NCBI RefSeq assembly: GCF_016902345.1
Contig: NZ_JACJLR010000018.1
Coordinates: forward strand, 1 to 59,329
Direction: 5' to 3'
Source: Mediterraneibacter glycyrrhizinilyticus
GTDB lineage: Bacteria; Bacillota; Clostridia; Lachnospirales; Lachnospiraceae
DNA: 59,329 nucleotides
Position numbers and translations under genes: made by a program. Every line of letters begins with the position of its first letter. The first letter of the stretch is position 1. This document shows, one piece after another, positions 42,394-52,246 of the stretch. A model generated the notes under the pieces. It saw nothing but the letters and a program-made list of their open reading frames with translations, did no database searches and had not been told where the DNA came from.

Positions 42394-43080
42394 ATGAGTA
42401 AGAAGATATTAGTAGTAGATGATGAAAAACTGATCGTGAAAGGAATCCGTTTCAGCCTGGAACAGGAAGGCATGGAAGTGGACTGCGCCTACGACGGGGA
42501 GGAAGCGCTTGAGTACGCGAAGAACTGTGAATATGACCTGGTGCTCCTGGACGTGATGCTCCCGAAAATCGACGGCTTTCAGGTATGCCAGCAGATCCGG
42601 GAGTTCTCGGACATGCCGGTCGTCATGCTCACGGCGAAGAGTGAAGATATGGACAAGATCCTGGGACTGGAGTATGGAGCGGACGATTATATCACGAAAC
42701 CATTCAACATCCTTGAGGTGAAGGCGAGGATCAAAGCGATCATGCGGCGCACATCCAAGCGGAAGGAACCGGCGGGCAGCCCGGTCCTCGTGAAAGGAAA
42801 TATGAAGATAGACTGTGAGAGCCGCAGAGTCTTTATCGGAGAACGGGAGATCAATCTCACGGCGAAAGAGTTCGATGTGCTGGAACTGCTCGCGATGAAC
42901 CCCAACAAGGTATACAGCAGGGAGAATCTTCTGAATCTGGTATGGGGCTATGATTATCCGGGAGACGCAAGGACAGTGGACGTACATATCAGAAGGCTGA
43001 GGGAGAAGATCGAGATGAACCCGAGTGAGCCGAAGTATGTACATACAAAGTGGGGAGTGGGTTATTATTTCCAGGGTTAG
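42394..43080 (+). CDS. OmpR/PhoB-type response regulator
   Basis: A 228-aa two-domain regulator: receiver with the acidic pair at 9-10, phospho-Asp D53 (YDLVLLDVMLP), Thr in VVMLTAKSED and Lys in YITKPFNILE; then a winged-helix DNA-binding domain from about residue 130 (LTAKEFDVLELLAMNPNKVY, RTVDVHIRRLREKIE, KWGVGYYF). The sequence resembles the WalR/PhoP group. It begins 19 bp after comEA and overlaps the kinase gene. Target genes are unknown; position suggests envelope, competence or sporulation control. Confidence 0.93.
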   Translation: MSKKILVVDDEKLIVKGIRFSLEQEGMEVDCAYDGEEALEYAKNCEYDLVLLDVMLPKIDGFQVCQQIREFSDMPVVMLTAKSEDMDKILGLEYGADDYITKPFNILEVKARIKAIMRRTSKRKEPAGSPVLVKGNMKIDCESRRVFIGEREINLTAKEFDVLELLAMNPNKVYSRENLLNLVWGYDYPGDARTVDVHIRRLREKIEMNPSEPKYVHTKWGVGYYFQG

Positions 43081-44512
43081 ATCACATTTCAAGTTTAAAG
43101 ACAAAATCTTCAGGAACCTTAGGTTCCGCATTATCCTGATCGTGATGCTGGCAGGGCTTGTGCCCTGTACGGCAGCGCTTTTCGGGATCGTGAAATTCTA
43201 TGAGTCACGTTCGATATCGCTCCAGACAGCGGAGATCCAGAATCAGTGCACAATCCTCGGCAATCAGTTGAATAATTACGGTTATTTTGAAGACCCGTCC
43301 TCTGAGGTGGTCAACGCGAACCTCACACAGATGGCGACGATCTACAGCGGCCGGATCATGGTGATCGATCAGGACCTGAAAGTCATAAAGGATACATACA
43401 GCCTTGACGAAGGGAAGACAGACGTTTCGGAAAATGTCGTCCGGTCCATGCGCGGAGAGAGCACCAATCACTATGACACAAAGAACCATTATATAGAGGT
43501 CACCTCCCCGGTCACGGAGGCCGGAGGAAACGCTGTGATCGGTGTGGTCCATGCAAGCGTGCCCACAGACGGTCTGGAAAGTTCGGTGGCGATCCTGTAC
43601 ACACAGGGAGGGACATTGATCGGCATCATCCTGATCCTTCTGGCAGCGGTGGGAGTATTTGCCGCTGACCGCGTGGTGAGACCGCTCCACAGGATCACTG
43701 CCGCGATCGAAAATGTGACAGAGGGATACACGGACGATGTCCTGCACGAAGATACATTTACGGAGACCCGGCTGATCAGCGAAGCTTTTAACAAGATGCT
43801 GGGCAGACTGAAGCAGCTCGATGAGTCGAGAGAAGAATTTGTCTCGAACGTATCCCATGAGCTGAAGACGCCAATGACGTCCATGAAAGTGCTGGCGGAC
43901 TCCCTTCTGGAACAGGAGAATGTTCCGATCGAGATGTACCAGGAATTTATGGGAGACATTGCGAAGGAAATCGACAGGGAAAACCAGATCATCACGGATC
44001 TTCTTTCCCTTGTGAAGATGGACAAGACCGGGCAGACCATCAATATCCGGTCCGTTAATATCAATGATATGCTTGAACAGATCCTGAAACGGCTGAAGCC
44101 CATCGCAGAGAAAAAAAATGTGGAAATGGTGATGGAGAGCTTTCGTCCGGTCTCGGCGGAGATTGATGAGATGAAATTTTCGCTTGCGATCTCCAACCTG
44201 GTGGAAAATGCGATCAAGTACAATCGAGACAATGGCTGGGTACACGTATCTCTGAATGCAGATCATAAATATTTCTACATCAAAGTGGAGGATTCCGGAA
44301 TTGGGATCCCCGAGGAGGACCAGGCACATGTTTTTGAGCGTTTTTACCGTGTGGACAAGTCCCATTCAAGGGAGATCGGCGGCACCGGACTTGGTCTTGC
44401 CATCGCCCGGAACGCGGTGATCATGCATCGGGGGTCGATCAGGGTTTACAGCACAGAGGGGGAAGGGACCACGTTTACTGTCAGGACCCCTCTCACTTAT
44501 GTGGCGTCATAG
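43037..44512 (+). CDS. Sensor histidine kinase
   Basis: About 491 aa. Membrane helix near residues 28-50 (IILIVMLAGLVPCTAALFGI), an extracellular sensing domain of about 140 residues, a second helix (LIGIILILLAAVGVFA), HAMP linker, HisKA with FVSNVSHELKTPMTSM, and HATPase_c with N box NLVENAIKYN, G1 DSGIGIPEED, F box VFERFYRVDKSHS and G2 GGTGLGLAIARNAV. The architecture is WalK/PhoR-like but lacks a visible PAS domain. It pairs with the regulator upstream. The start is uncertain: GTG 43025 and ATG 43037 both lie within the regulator gene and neither has a strong ribosome site. Confidence 0.9.
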   Translation: MYIQSGEWVIISRVRSHFKFKDKIFRNLRFRIILIVMLAGLVPCTAALFGIVKFYESRSISLQTAEIQNQCTILGNQLNNYGYFEDPSSEVVNANLTQMATIYSGRIMVIDQDLKVIKDTYSLDEGKTDVSENVVRSMRGESTNHYDTKNHYIEVTSPVTEAGGNAVIGVVHASVPTDGLESSVAILYTQGGTLIGIILILLAAVGVFAADRVVRPLHRITAAIENVTEGYTDDVLHEDTFTETRLISEAFNKMLGRLKQLDESREEFVSNVSHELKTPMTSMKVLADSLLEQENVPIEMYQEFMGDIAKEIDRENQIITDLLSLVKMDKTGQTINIRSVNINDMLEQILKRLKPIAEKKNVEMVMESFRPVSAEIDEMKFSLAISNLVENAIKYNRDNGWVHVSLNADHKYFYIKVEDSGIGIPEEDQAHVFERFYRVDKSHSREIGGTGLGLAIARNAVIMHRGSIRVYSTEGEGTTFTVRTPLTYVAS

Positions 44513-44527
44513 GAAGGAATGTATAAA

Positions 44528-45460
44528 ATGAAGAAAAGCAGGAGGATATGTTCTGTCATCTGTGCCTGTGTAATGCTCCTCCTCACGGCATGTTCAGGGA
44601 GGACGGACGTGGGAGACGGCGAGTCTTATATTTACGGTCTGAATTCAGACAGGACCGGGCTTGTGAAGATCTCTTACAGCATTTCCGAGGAAGATGCTCT
44701 GGACGCGGCAGAGGGTGTGCTGCGGGAAATGAAAGCGCCGGCGGAAGAGATCGAGTATACGTCGGCACTTCCAGAGAGCGTGGAGGTCCAGGGATGCACT
44801 TTGAAAGGCAGTATTCTTGCTGTTGATTTTAACAGCGCATATCTGGAAATGGAAAAGCTGGAAGAAAAACTGGTGCGGGCAGCAGTGGTCCAGTCACTTC
44901 TCAGGATCGAGGGGATAAACGGGATCATGTTTACGGTGGATTCGGCGCCTCTTGAGGACAGTTCCGGCAATATCGTCGGGCTGATGAATGAGGATGATTT
45001 TGTGGAAAATACCGGATCGTCCCCCAGTTCTTATCAGACGGACACACTGCATCTCTATTTTGCAAATGAATCCGGTGACAAACTGGTAGAACAGCAGATG
45101 GATGTCAGGTACAGCAGCAATGTATCCAAGGAAAAACTGATCGTTGAGAAACTGATCCAGGGTCCACAGAGATCCGGCGCATATCCGACGATCAACCCGA
45201 ACACAAATCTGCTGAGTGTGACAACAAAGGACGGCATCTGTTATGTGAATTTTGACAGCACGTTTTTGACGGCAGAATATGATGTCTATCCGGAGGTCAC
45301 GGTTTATTCGATCGTCAACTCACTTGTTGAAGGTACGAATGCAGTGAGGGTGCAGATCACCATCAATGGAGAGACGAACGCGAGATACATGGAGACGGTG
45401 GATCTTTCTCAGCCGCTCCAGGAAGACAAGGATTGGGTCGCAGCAGAAGAAAATGAATGA
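44528..45460 (+). CDS. GerMN-domain lipoprotein
   Basis: A 310-aa exported lipoprotein: basic N terminus, hydrophobic segment and lipobox LLLTAC with the lipidated Cys at about 22. Two GerMN-like units follow, at about residues 45-150 (ISEEDALDAAEGVLREMKAP, LEEKLVRAAVVQSLLRIEGI) and 170-290 (LHLYFANESGDKLVEQQMDV, IVEKLIQGPQRSGAYPTINP, YPEVTVYSIVNSLVEG). The B. subtilis relative GerM helps assemble the mother-cell/forespore channel in sporulation. ATG 44528 preferred because AGGAAGG is 10 bases upstream; ATG 44519 is only 1 base from it. It overlaps comEC as ATGA. Confidence 0.87.
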   Translation: MKKSRRICSVICACVMLLLTACSGRTDVGDGESYIYGLNSDRTGLVKISYSISEEDALDAAEGVLREMKAPAEEIEYTSALPESVEVQGCTLKGSILAVDFNSAYLEMEKLEEKLVRAAVVQSLLRIEGINGIMFTVDSAPLEDSSGNIVGLMNEDDFVENTGSSPSSYQTDTLHLYFANESGDKLVEQQMDVRYSSNVSKEKLIVEKLIQGPQRSGAYPTINPNTNLLSVTTKDGICYVNFDSTFLTAEYDVYPEVTVYSIVNSLVEGTNAVRVQITINGETNARYMETVDLSQPLQEDKDWVAAEENE

Positions 45461-47859
45461 TAAGACGACCACTTTGCATGGTATGTATCCTGTTCCTCGC
45501 CGTGCAGGCGGTAAGAGCAGGCATATTTCAGTGTGCGGAAGATCAGAGACCTTCCGCACTGGAATCTGCTGTTTCTGAAGGGACACAGCTTGCTCTTACC
45601 GGAACAGTCAGCAGGATCGAAGAGAAAAACAAAGTCACGGCACTCTATCTTGAGGACAACGCCGTATCTGCCCTTGGGCAGCAGATCAACGAACCAAACA
45701 TTCTGGTTTATATCAATCCGGATCAGATTCAGAAAAAAATAAATATCGGAAACGTTATACAGGTGGACGGGGAAGCTTCTCTTTTTGAGCAGGCGCGCAA
45801 TCCCGGAAACTTTGACCAGCGTTCCTACTATCAGAAACAGGGCATCCATGTCCTTGTCTGGGCGGAAAGCCTGTCTGTGAGATCGGAACAGACGGACCGG
45901 ATAAGGGAGTTTCTCTCAGGGCTTCGCGCACAGTGGAAAGGCATGCTCACGGAACACCTGGGAGAATACTACGGGAACACGATGAGCGCGATCCTTCTGG
46001 GGGAAAAGAGCGGGCTGGACGCAGAGATGAAAAAGATGTACCAGAAGAACGGGATAGGGCATCTGCTCGCTATCTCCGGACTCCATATGTCTTTTATCGG
46101 CATGGGGGTCTACGGAGCACTCCGCAGGATTGGTCTGGGGTTTGTTCCGGCAGGAATCCTGGGCGGAGGCGTGCTGATCCTCTATACCCTGATGATCGGC
46201 GCAGGTGTGTCCAGCCTCCGCGCTCTGATCATGTTCCTCGTCCGTATTGGAGCGGATATGACCGGGCGGGATTACGACCTGCCTACAAGTTTGTCTCTCG
46301 CTGCGGCACTGATCTGCGCCCGGCAGCCCCTGCATATCATTGACGCGGGGTTTCAGCTTTCTTTTGGAGCGATCCTTGGCATCTGGCTGCTGAACCCGGT
46401 TTTCACCGAAATGTTCGGATGCGGACAAATGTTCAAATGCAGAAGAAAAGCCGGCGCAGGGAATGCTTCTTCCGCATTTTGTGCGTTGAAGAACAAACTT
46501 CTCGAGAGTGTGAGTTCAAGCCTGGCAGTTAATCTGTTCTTATTGGGCCCTCTTCTGTATTTCTACTTTGAAGTGCCGCCCTATTCAGTGATCCTGAATA
46601 TCCTTGTGATCCCGGTTATGCCCCTTGCTATGGGGGCAGGACTGGGCGGACTGGCTGCAGGAATGGTGCTGCCGTCTGCCGGAGGGGCTGTCCTTCAGGC
46701 TTGCCGCGCCGTACTCTGGCTGTATGATATGGCATGCAGTGCAGCGGGGAAGCTTCCATGCAGCCGGATCGTGACAGGAAAGCCGGGGATGGCCTGGCTG
46801 GCAGTATACTATGCAGCGATCGCAGCGGTCTGCGCTGTCTTTTTCTTCATGGCGGAAAAGAGGAGAAAGAGAGAGCGGGAGAAAGCATGCATCGGGGAAA
46901 ATGTCATACGGCCTGAACAGAGACAGTCCGGCAGCATGAAAAACAAGGGCAGAGAACAGGCGCTCCCGGATCCTGCTTCTCTTACCATGCGGCTTTCCGG
47001 AATCGTGCTGCTGGTATTTGCCACTGTCATGACTCTTCTGTGCCGGGGCAGTTATACCTTGAGATCAGGGACCGAGATCACGGTACTGGATGTGGGGCAG
47101 GGAGACGGGATCCACATCCGGGGACCGGAAGGGGAGAATCTCTTTATAGACGGCGGGAGCAGTGACGTATCATCTGTGGGGACTTACCGGATCGAACCAT
47201 ATCTTCTTAGCAGTGCGGTAGAGGAACTGGACTACGTTTTCCTGACTCACGGGGATGAAGACCATATCAATGGGATGGCGGAACTTCTGGAAGATCAGGA
47301 ACTGGGTGTCCGGATCCGGAATCTTGTACTGCCGCCGGAGGAATACCTGGATGAAAAACTGGCCGGGATCGGCCGTACTGCAGCCCGTAACGGGACAAGA
47401 GTTGTGATGATCGAGGCAGGACAGAGCCTGAGAAACGGGGATACGGATCTTGAGATCACATGTCTGGGTCCGGAGTGCGGGACTGGCATGGGACCGGGAA
47501 ATGGGGCGTCCCTTGTATTGGGCGCGCGGTATGGAGCATTCGGGATGCTGCTCACAGGGGACGTGGAACTGGAAGGGGAGCAGAGCCTTGTCAACAGCGG
47601 AAGGCTGGGGAGGTATCCGGTCCTGAAAGCAGCGCATCACGGCTCAAGGAATTCGGGGACGGAGGAATTCCTGCAGATCGTAAAGCCGGCTGTCGCTGTG
47701 ATCTCGGCAGGGATAGAGAACCGCTACGGACATCCCCACGAGGAGACACTGGAACGGCTCAAGAATGCGGGATGCGTGATCTGCTCGACACAGGAGTGCG
47801 GGGCAGTCATGCTGAGGAGCGACGGGAGCAGCCTCCAGATCGAAAGCTATCTTGAATGA
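45457..47859 (+). CDS. comEC: ComEC/Rec2-type DNA uptake channel
   Basis: An 800-aa membrane protein. The N-terminal soluble domain (about 25-165) contains an OB-like fold (LALTGTVSRIEEKNKVTALY), then the competence domain with HLLAISGLHMSFIGMGVYGAL and about 10 helices to residue 540, and a C-terminal metallo-beta-lactamase-like domain with VLDVGQGDGIHI, FIDGGSSDV, LTHGDEDHINGM and AAHHGSRNSGTE. It forms the membrane pore through which single-stranded DNA enters in transformation; the last domain may act as nuclease. The start overlaps the GerMN stop as ATGA. comEA, its usual partner, is three genes upstream. Length and motifs look complete. Confidence 0.93.
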   Translation: MIRRPLCMVCILFLAVQAVRAGIFQCAEDQRPSALESAVSEGTQLALTGTVSRIEEKNKVTALYLEDNAVSALGQQINEPNILVYINPDQIQKKINIGNVIQVDGEASLFEQARNPGNFDQRSYYQKQGIHVLVWAESLSVRSEQTDRIREFLSGLRAQWKGMLTEHLGEYYGNTMSAILLGEKSGLDAEMKKMYQKNGIGHLLAISGLHMSFIGMGVYGALRRIGLGFVPAGILGGGVLILYTLMIGAGVSSLRALIMFLVRIGADMTGRDYDLPTSLSLAAALICARQPLHIIDAGFQLSFGAILGIWLLNPVFTEMFGCGQMFKCRRKAGAGNASSAFCALKNKLLESVSSSLAVNLFLLGPLLYFYFEVPPYSVILNILVIPVMPLAMGAGLGGLAAGMVLPSAGGAVLQACRAVLWLYDMACSAAGKLPCSRIVTGKPGMAWLAVYYAAIAAVCAVFFFMAEKRRKREREKACIGENVIRPEQRQSGSMKNKGREQALPDPASLTMRLSGIVLLVFATVMTLLCRGSYTLRSGTEITVLDVGQGDGIHIRGPEGENLFIDGGSSDVSSVGTYRIEPYLLSSAVEELDYVFLTHGDEDHINGMAELLEDQELGVRIRNLVLPPEEYLDEKLAGIGRTAARNGTRVVMIEAGQSLRNGDTDLEITCLGPECGTGMGPGNGASLVLGARYGAFGMLLTGDVELEGEQSLVNSGRLGRYPVLKAAHHGSRNSGTEEFLQIVKPAVAVISAGIENRYGHPHEETLERLKNAGCVICSTQECGAVMLRSDGSSLQIESYLE

Positions 47860-47899
47860 ATCTCCATACAGAAAGTTTTCCCGAATGAATTTCCGGCTC

Positions 47900-47929
47900 T
47901 TGTCAAACCCGGAGTTTTTCCTATATAAT
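47900..47929 (+). promoter_or_regulatory. Promoter directly before holA
   Basis: TTGTCA (47900-47905), 18-bp spacer, TATAAT (47924-47929). The predicted start, near 47936, is only about 3 bases before the holA ATG, so a transcript from here would be nearly leaderless. Confidence 0.6.
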
Positions 47930-47938
47930 AGAGAAGTT

Positions 47939-48928
47939 ATGAAAAGCTTGAATGAAGATCTTAAGACAGGACAATTTAAACAGATCTATCTCCTTTACGG
48001 TGAGGAGGGGTATCTGAAACGGCAGTACAGAGACCGTTTTATAAAGGCGATGCTCCCGGAAGGCGACACGATGAACTATGCCCACTATGAGGGGAAGAAT
48101 ATTAATGTCCGGGAAGTGATCGACCTGGCGGAGACGCTGCCTTTCTTTGCACAGCGCCGCCTGATCGTGTTTGAGGATACCGGGTTTTTCAAGAGCGCGG
48201 GGGCAGAGCTGGCAGACTATATCAAGGATATGCCTGAGACCACGTATTTCATTTTCGTGGAAAATGAAGTGGACAAGCGCAGCAAACTGTACAAGGCGGT
48301 AAAGGCGAAAGGGCATATCGTAGAGCTCACGACCCAGGATGAAGGGACGCTGAAGCGCTGGATCCAGGGAATCGTCCGCCGGGAGAAGAAACAGATCTCG
48401 GATTCGGTGATCCTGTACTTTCTGAATAAAGTCGGGACAGATATGGAGAATATCCAGCGGGAACTGGAGAAAGTCTTCTGTTATGCTCTGGACCGGCAGG
48501 AGATCACCAGAGAGGATATCGACGCAGTCTGTGTGACACAGATCACCAACCATATTTTTGATATGGTGAACGCGGTGGCGGACAAGAACCAGCGCAGGGC
48601 ACTGGACCTGTACTATGATCTTCTCGCTCTGAAGGAACCGCCCATGCGTATCCTTTTTCTGATGATCCGCCAGTACCGTATCCTTTTCCAGGTGAAAGGA
48701 CTGTCAGGTCAGGGATACGGGAAGAAGGAGATCGCCTCAAAAGCAGGGCTGCATCCCTTTGCAGCCGGGAAATATATGGACCAGGCAAAAAAGTTCCGGA
48801 TGTCTGAACTCCGTGCAGTCCTGGAGGACGGGGCGGATATCGAGCAGAGAGTGAAGACCGGGCTTTTGACGGATAATCTGGCTGTGGAACTTTTTATCGT
48901 GAAGCATTCCGGGAAAGCGCAGGTGTGA
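47939..48928 (+). CDS. holA: DNA polymerase III delta subunit
   Basis: A 329-aa clamp-loader subunit that opens the sliding clamp. Marks: FKQIYLLYGEEGYLKRQYRD, the TLPFFAQRRLIVFED block, NHIFDMVNAVADKNQRRALD and LIRQYRILFQVKGLSGQG-like segment (MIRQYRILFQVKGL), and the C-terminal domain ending LTDNLAVELFIVK. Length is normal. Start 47939 (MKSLNEDLKTGQFKQI) fits the family N terminus; upstream in-frame ATGs would run into comEC. GAGAAG just before the ATG is a modest ribosome site. It follows comEC by 79 bp, as in many Firmicutes. Confidence 0.93.
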   Translation: MKSLNEDLKTGQFKQIYLLYGEEGYLKRQYRDRFIKAMLPEGDTMNYAHYEGKNINVREVIDLAETLPFFAQRRLIVFEDTGFFKSAGAELADYIKDMPETTYFIFVENEVDKRSKLYKAVKAKGHIVELTTQDEGTLKRWIQGIVRREKKQISDSVILYFLNKVGTDMENIQRELEKVFCYALDRQEITREDIDAVCVTQITNHIFDMVNAVADKNQRRALDLYYDLLALKEPPMRILFLMIRQYRILFQVKGLSGQGYGKKEIASKAGLHPFAAGKYMDQAKKFRMSELRAVLEDGADIEQRVKTGLLTDNLAVELFIVKHSGKAQV

Positions 48929-49012
48929 CAGCGAAACGCCGTTTTGAGAGAACAAAAGTCTGTGGTGCGCAGCATGACAGATATAAGAGCATTGATATAT
49001 GGAGGAAGAAAA

Positions 49013-50827
49013 GTGTCAGTAATCGATCAGAAAAAGATAAGAAATTTTTGCATCATCGCGCATATCGATCACGGAAAATCTACCCTGGCGGACCGGATCA
49101 TCGAGATGACCGGACTCCTTACCAGCCGTGAGATGCAGGCGCAGGTGCTGGACAATATGGACCTGGAGCGTGAGAGGGGCATCACCATCAAAGCCCAGGC
49201 AGTGAGGACCATTTATAAGGCGGATGACGGGGAGGAGTATATGTTCAACCTGATCGACACCCCGGGGCATGTGGACTTTAATTACGAGGTGTCAAGAAGT
49301 CTTGCCGCCTGCGATGGTGCGATCCTTGTCGTGGATGCGGCGCAGGGGGTGGAAGCGCAGACCCTGGCAAATGTGTACCTTGCACTGGATCATGACCTGG
49401 ACGTCATGCCGGTGATCAACAAGATTGATCTTCCCAGTGCGGATCCGGACCGGGTCAAGGAGGAGATCGAGGACGTGATCGGGATCGACGCGGAGGATGC
49501 GCCCCTGATCTCCGCGAAGACCGGGCAGAACGTCCATGAAGTGCTGGAGCAGATCGTGACGAAGATCCCGGCTCCCCAGGGAGATCCGGAGGCGCCTCTG
49601 AAAGCGCTGATCTTCGATTCGGTATATGATTCTTATAAAGGTGTGATCGTGTTCTGCAGGATCAAGGAAGGGACCGTGAAGAAGGGAACCCCTATGCTCA
49701 TGATGGCGACGGGAGCCCGAGCAGACGTTGTGGAAGTCGGGACTTTCGGAGCAGGCCAGTTTATCCCCTGCGATGAGCTGAGCGCGGGAATGGTAGGATA
49801 TATCACCGCCAGCCTGAAGAATGTGAAAGAGACCCGTGTGGGAGATACTATCACAGATGCTTCCAGACCCTGTGACGAGCCGCTCCCGGGATACAAAAAG
49901 GTGAATCCTATGGTATACTGCGGGCTTTATCCCGCAGACGGCGCAAAATACCCGGACCTCAGGGATGCCCTGGAGAAGCTGCAGCTCAATGATGCGGCGC
50001 TCCAGTTTGAGGCAGAGACTTCCGTGGCGCTGGGATTCGGTTTCCGCTGCGGTTTCCTGGGGCTTCTCCATCTGGAGATCATCCAGGAGAGGCTGGAGAG
50101 AGAGTATAATCTGGACCTGGTGACAACGGCGCCCAGCGTTATCTATAAAATACACAAGACAAACGGGGAAGTCATTGACCTGACCAATCCCACCAACATG
50201 CCGGACCCGGCAGAGATCGACTACATGGAAGAACCGATGGTGAAGGCGGAGATCATGGTGACTTCGGATTATATCGGAGCGATCATGGACCTGTGTCAGG
50301 AGCGCAGGGGTATTTACCAGAGTATGGAATACATCGAAGAGAAAAGGGCGGTGCTCCACTATCATCTGCCCCTCAATGAGATCATCTATGATTTCTTCGA
50401 CGCACTGAAATCCAGATCCAGGGGCTATGCTTCTTTCGACTACGAGATGATGGGATATCAGCGCTCTGAGCTTGTGAAGTTGGATATCCTGATCAATAAG
50501 GAAGAAGTGGACGCGCTGTCGTTCATTGTATTTGCGGGCAGCGCCTATGACCGGGGAAGACGGATGTGCGAGAAGTTGAAACAGGAGATCCCCAGACAGC
50601 TCTTCGAGATCCCGATCCAGGCGGCGATCGGAAGCAAGATCATTGCCAGAGAGACAGTTAAAGCGATGCGCAAAGACGTGCTGGCAAAATGTTACGGAGG
50701 GGACATCTCCCGTAAGAAAAAACTGCTGGAGAAGCAGAAGGAAGGAAAGAAGCGCATGCGCCAGGTGGGAAATGTAGAGATCCCGCAGAAGGCATTTATG
50801 AGTGTGCTCAAACTGGATGATGACTGA
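49013..50827 (+). CDS. lepA: Elongation factor 4 (LepA)
   Basis: A 604-aa translational GTPase that acts on stalled or back-translocated ribosomes. G1 [14 protein letters not shown]2 [10 protein letters not shown]3 DTPGHVDF, G4 NKIDLP and G5-like SAKTG are all seen, followed by EF-G-like domains and the LepA-specific C-terminal domain with [20 protein letters not shown] and [20 protein letters not shown]. Translation starts at GTG 49013 with GGAGG 7 bases upstream, giving the normal length; the frame is open upstream but lacks family similarity. hemW overlaps its end, a common gene order. Confidence 0.96.
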   Translation: MSVIDQKKIRNFCIIAHIDHGKSTLADRIIEMTGLLTSREMQAQVLDNMDLERERGITIKAQAVRTIYKADDGEEYMFNLIDTPGHVDFNYEVSRSLAACDGAILVVDAAQGVEAQTLANVYLALDHDLDVMPVINKIDLPSADPDRVKEEIEDVIGIDAEDAPLISAKTGQNVHEVLEQIVTKIPAPQGDPEAPLKALIFDSVYDSYKGVIVFCRIKEGTVKKGTPMLMMATGARADVVEVGTFGAGQFIPCDELSAGMVGYITASLKNVKETRVGDTITDASRPCDEPLPGYKKVNPMVYCGLYPADGAKYPDLRDALEKLQLNDAALQFEAETSVALGFGFRCGFLGLLHLEIIQERLEREYNLDLVTTAPSVIYKIHKTNGEVIDLTNPTNMPDPAEIDYMEEPMVKAEIMVTSDYIGAIMDLCQERRGIYQSMEYIEEKRAVLHYHLPLNEIIYDFFDALKSRSRGYASFDYEMMGYQRSELVKLDILINKEEVDALSFIVFAGSAYDRGRRMCEKLKQEIPRQLFEIPIQAAIGSKIIARETVKAMRKDVLAKCYGGDISRKKKLLEKQKEGKKRMRQVGNVEIPQKAFMSVLKLDDD

Positions 50828-52064
50828 GAAAGAGAATGGATCAGAAAAAAAGGGGATAAGAGAACTGGAATTGTATGTTCACATCCCTTTCTGTGTGAGG
50901 AAATGTGCATACTGCGATTTCCTCTCTTTCCCGTCAGGGGAGATGGAGCGGAAGGCTTATGTGGATGCGCTCATACAGGAGATCCAAAGCAGAAAAGACA
51001 ATTTCACAGACTGCCGTGTGACCACGGTGTTCCTGGGCGGGGGAACCCCATCCGTGCTGGATGGGGAGGACACCGCCCGTCTTTTTGACGTTATTTATGA
51101 GAACTTCGATCTTGAGGGAAACCCGGAGATCACGATGGAGGTCAATCCGGGGACGGTGACAAAAGAGAAGATGGAAGCATGGAAAGTGTCCGGGATCAAC
51201 CGTCTGAGCATCGGGCTTCAGTCTGTGAACGATGACGAACTGAAGATGCTGGGACGGATCCATACGTACAGAGAGTTCCTGGAGACCTATTCTCTGGCGC
51301 GGGACGCCGGATTTGACAATATCAATATCGACCTGATCTCAGCGATCCCCGGACAGACGTTAAAGAGCTGGGAGAGAACCCTTTCTACTGTGGCGGAACT
51401 CGCGCCGGAGCACCTCTCGGCTTACAGTCTTATTATAGAAGAAGGGACACCGTTCTATGAATGGTACGGTGAGAACGGTCAGGAACAGCAGCACAGAGGT
51501 CTTGCAGATCTTCCGCCGCTGCCCGGAGAGGAAGAGGACCGGGCGATCTACGAGAGGACGGCTGTCCTTCTGGAGCAGTACGGCTATCACAGATATGAGA
51601 TCTCGAACTATGCAAAACCGGGATTTGAATGCCGGCACAACCTGGGTTACTGGGAGCGGAAAGAGTATCTGGGGCTGGGGCTGGGGGCATCTTCCCTGAT
51701 CAGGGAGGAAAGATTCCACAACACAGCTGATATGAAAAAATATATGGCTGCATTTCCCGGGAAAAATCCAGACGGACACACAGGGAAGTCCGATATCGCG
51801 GAGCCCCCGGGGCTCTTGGAAGAGATCGAGCGTCTGAGCCGGGAGGAGCAGATGTCTGAGTTTATGATCCTGGGGCTTCGCAAGATGGAAGGGATCTCTG
51901 TACAAGAATTCCGCAGTCTGTACGGAAAAGAGATCTCAGAGATATATGGGACTCAGATCAGCAAGTTCAAAAAGGAAGGACTGCTGACAGAAGAACATGG
52001 GAGGCTGCGGCTCACGCCCAGGGGAATTGACATCAGCAATTATGTGTTCTGCGGGTTTATCTAA
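50820..52064 (+). CDS. hemW: Radical SAM heme chaperone HemW
   Basis: A 414-aa radical SAM protein. The Fe-S motif CxxxCxxC is in [12 protein letters not shown], followed by [47 protein letters not shown] and the HemW C-terminal domain ([20 protein letters not shown]). It resembles HemN but lacks the additional Cys that follows the cluster motif in coproporphyrinogen dehydrogenase (here CDF), fitting a heme chaperone. An ASPxxx-rich insertion (about 320-335, [15 protein letters not shown]) is unusual for the family and probably a loop. The start overlaps lepA by 8 bp; no clear ribosome site, suggesting coupling. Confidence 0.9.
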   Translation: MTEKENGSEKKGIRELELYVHIPFCVRKCAYCDFLSFPSGEMERKAYVDALIQEIQSRKDNFTDCRVTTVFLGGGTPSVLDGEDTARLFDVIYENFDLEGNPEITMEVNPGTVTKEKMEAWKVSGINRLSIGLQSVNDDELKMLGRIHTYREFLETYSLARDAGFDNINIDLISAIPGQTLKSWERTLSTVAELAPEHLSAYSLIIEEGTPFYEWYGENGQEQQHRGLADLPPLPGEEEDRAIYERTAVLLEQYGYHRYEISNYAKPGFECRHNLGYWERKEYLGLGLGASSLIREERFHNTADMKKYMAAFPGKNPDGHTGKSDIAEPPGLLEEIERLSREEQMSEFMILGLRKMEGISVQEFRSLYGKEISEIYGTQISKFKKEGLLTEEHGRLRLTPRGIDISNYVFCGFI

Positions 52065-52081
52065 AAAAATCATAAACACGG

Positions 52082-52152
52082 TTGACAAAAAGAAATCGTG
52101 GTGCTATCTTAATATACGGAAGATGTTAGCACTCGAAATAAATGAGTGCTAA
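52082..52152 (+). promoter_or_regulatory. hrcA operon promoter and CIRCE element
   Basis: TTGACA (52082-52087), 17-bp spacer, TATCTT (52105-52110). CIRCE at 52126-52152: TTAGCACTC-N9-GAGTGCTAA, a perfect match to the consensus, placed just downstream of the predicted start. HrcA, stabilised by GroEL, binds here and shuts the operon off until heat shock. Confidence 0.95.
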
Positions 52153-52246
52153 TAATTCGAAAGAGCAGATCCCTTTCTGATGGGGCTGCTCAGAAGAAGA
52201 AAAGATTCAGGATTTTCAGTCGATATTTCGGAGAGGAGGAAGAACT

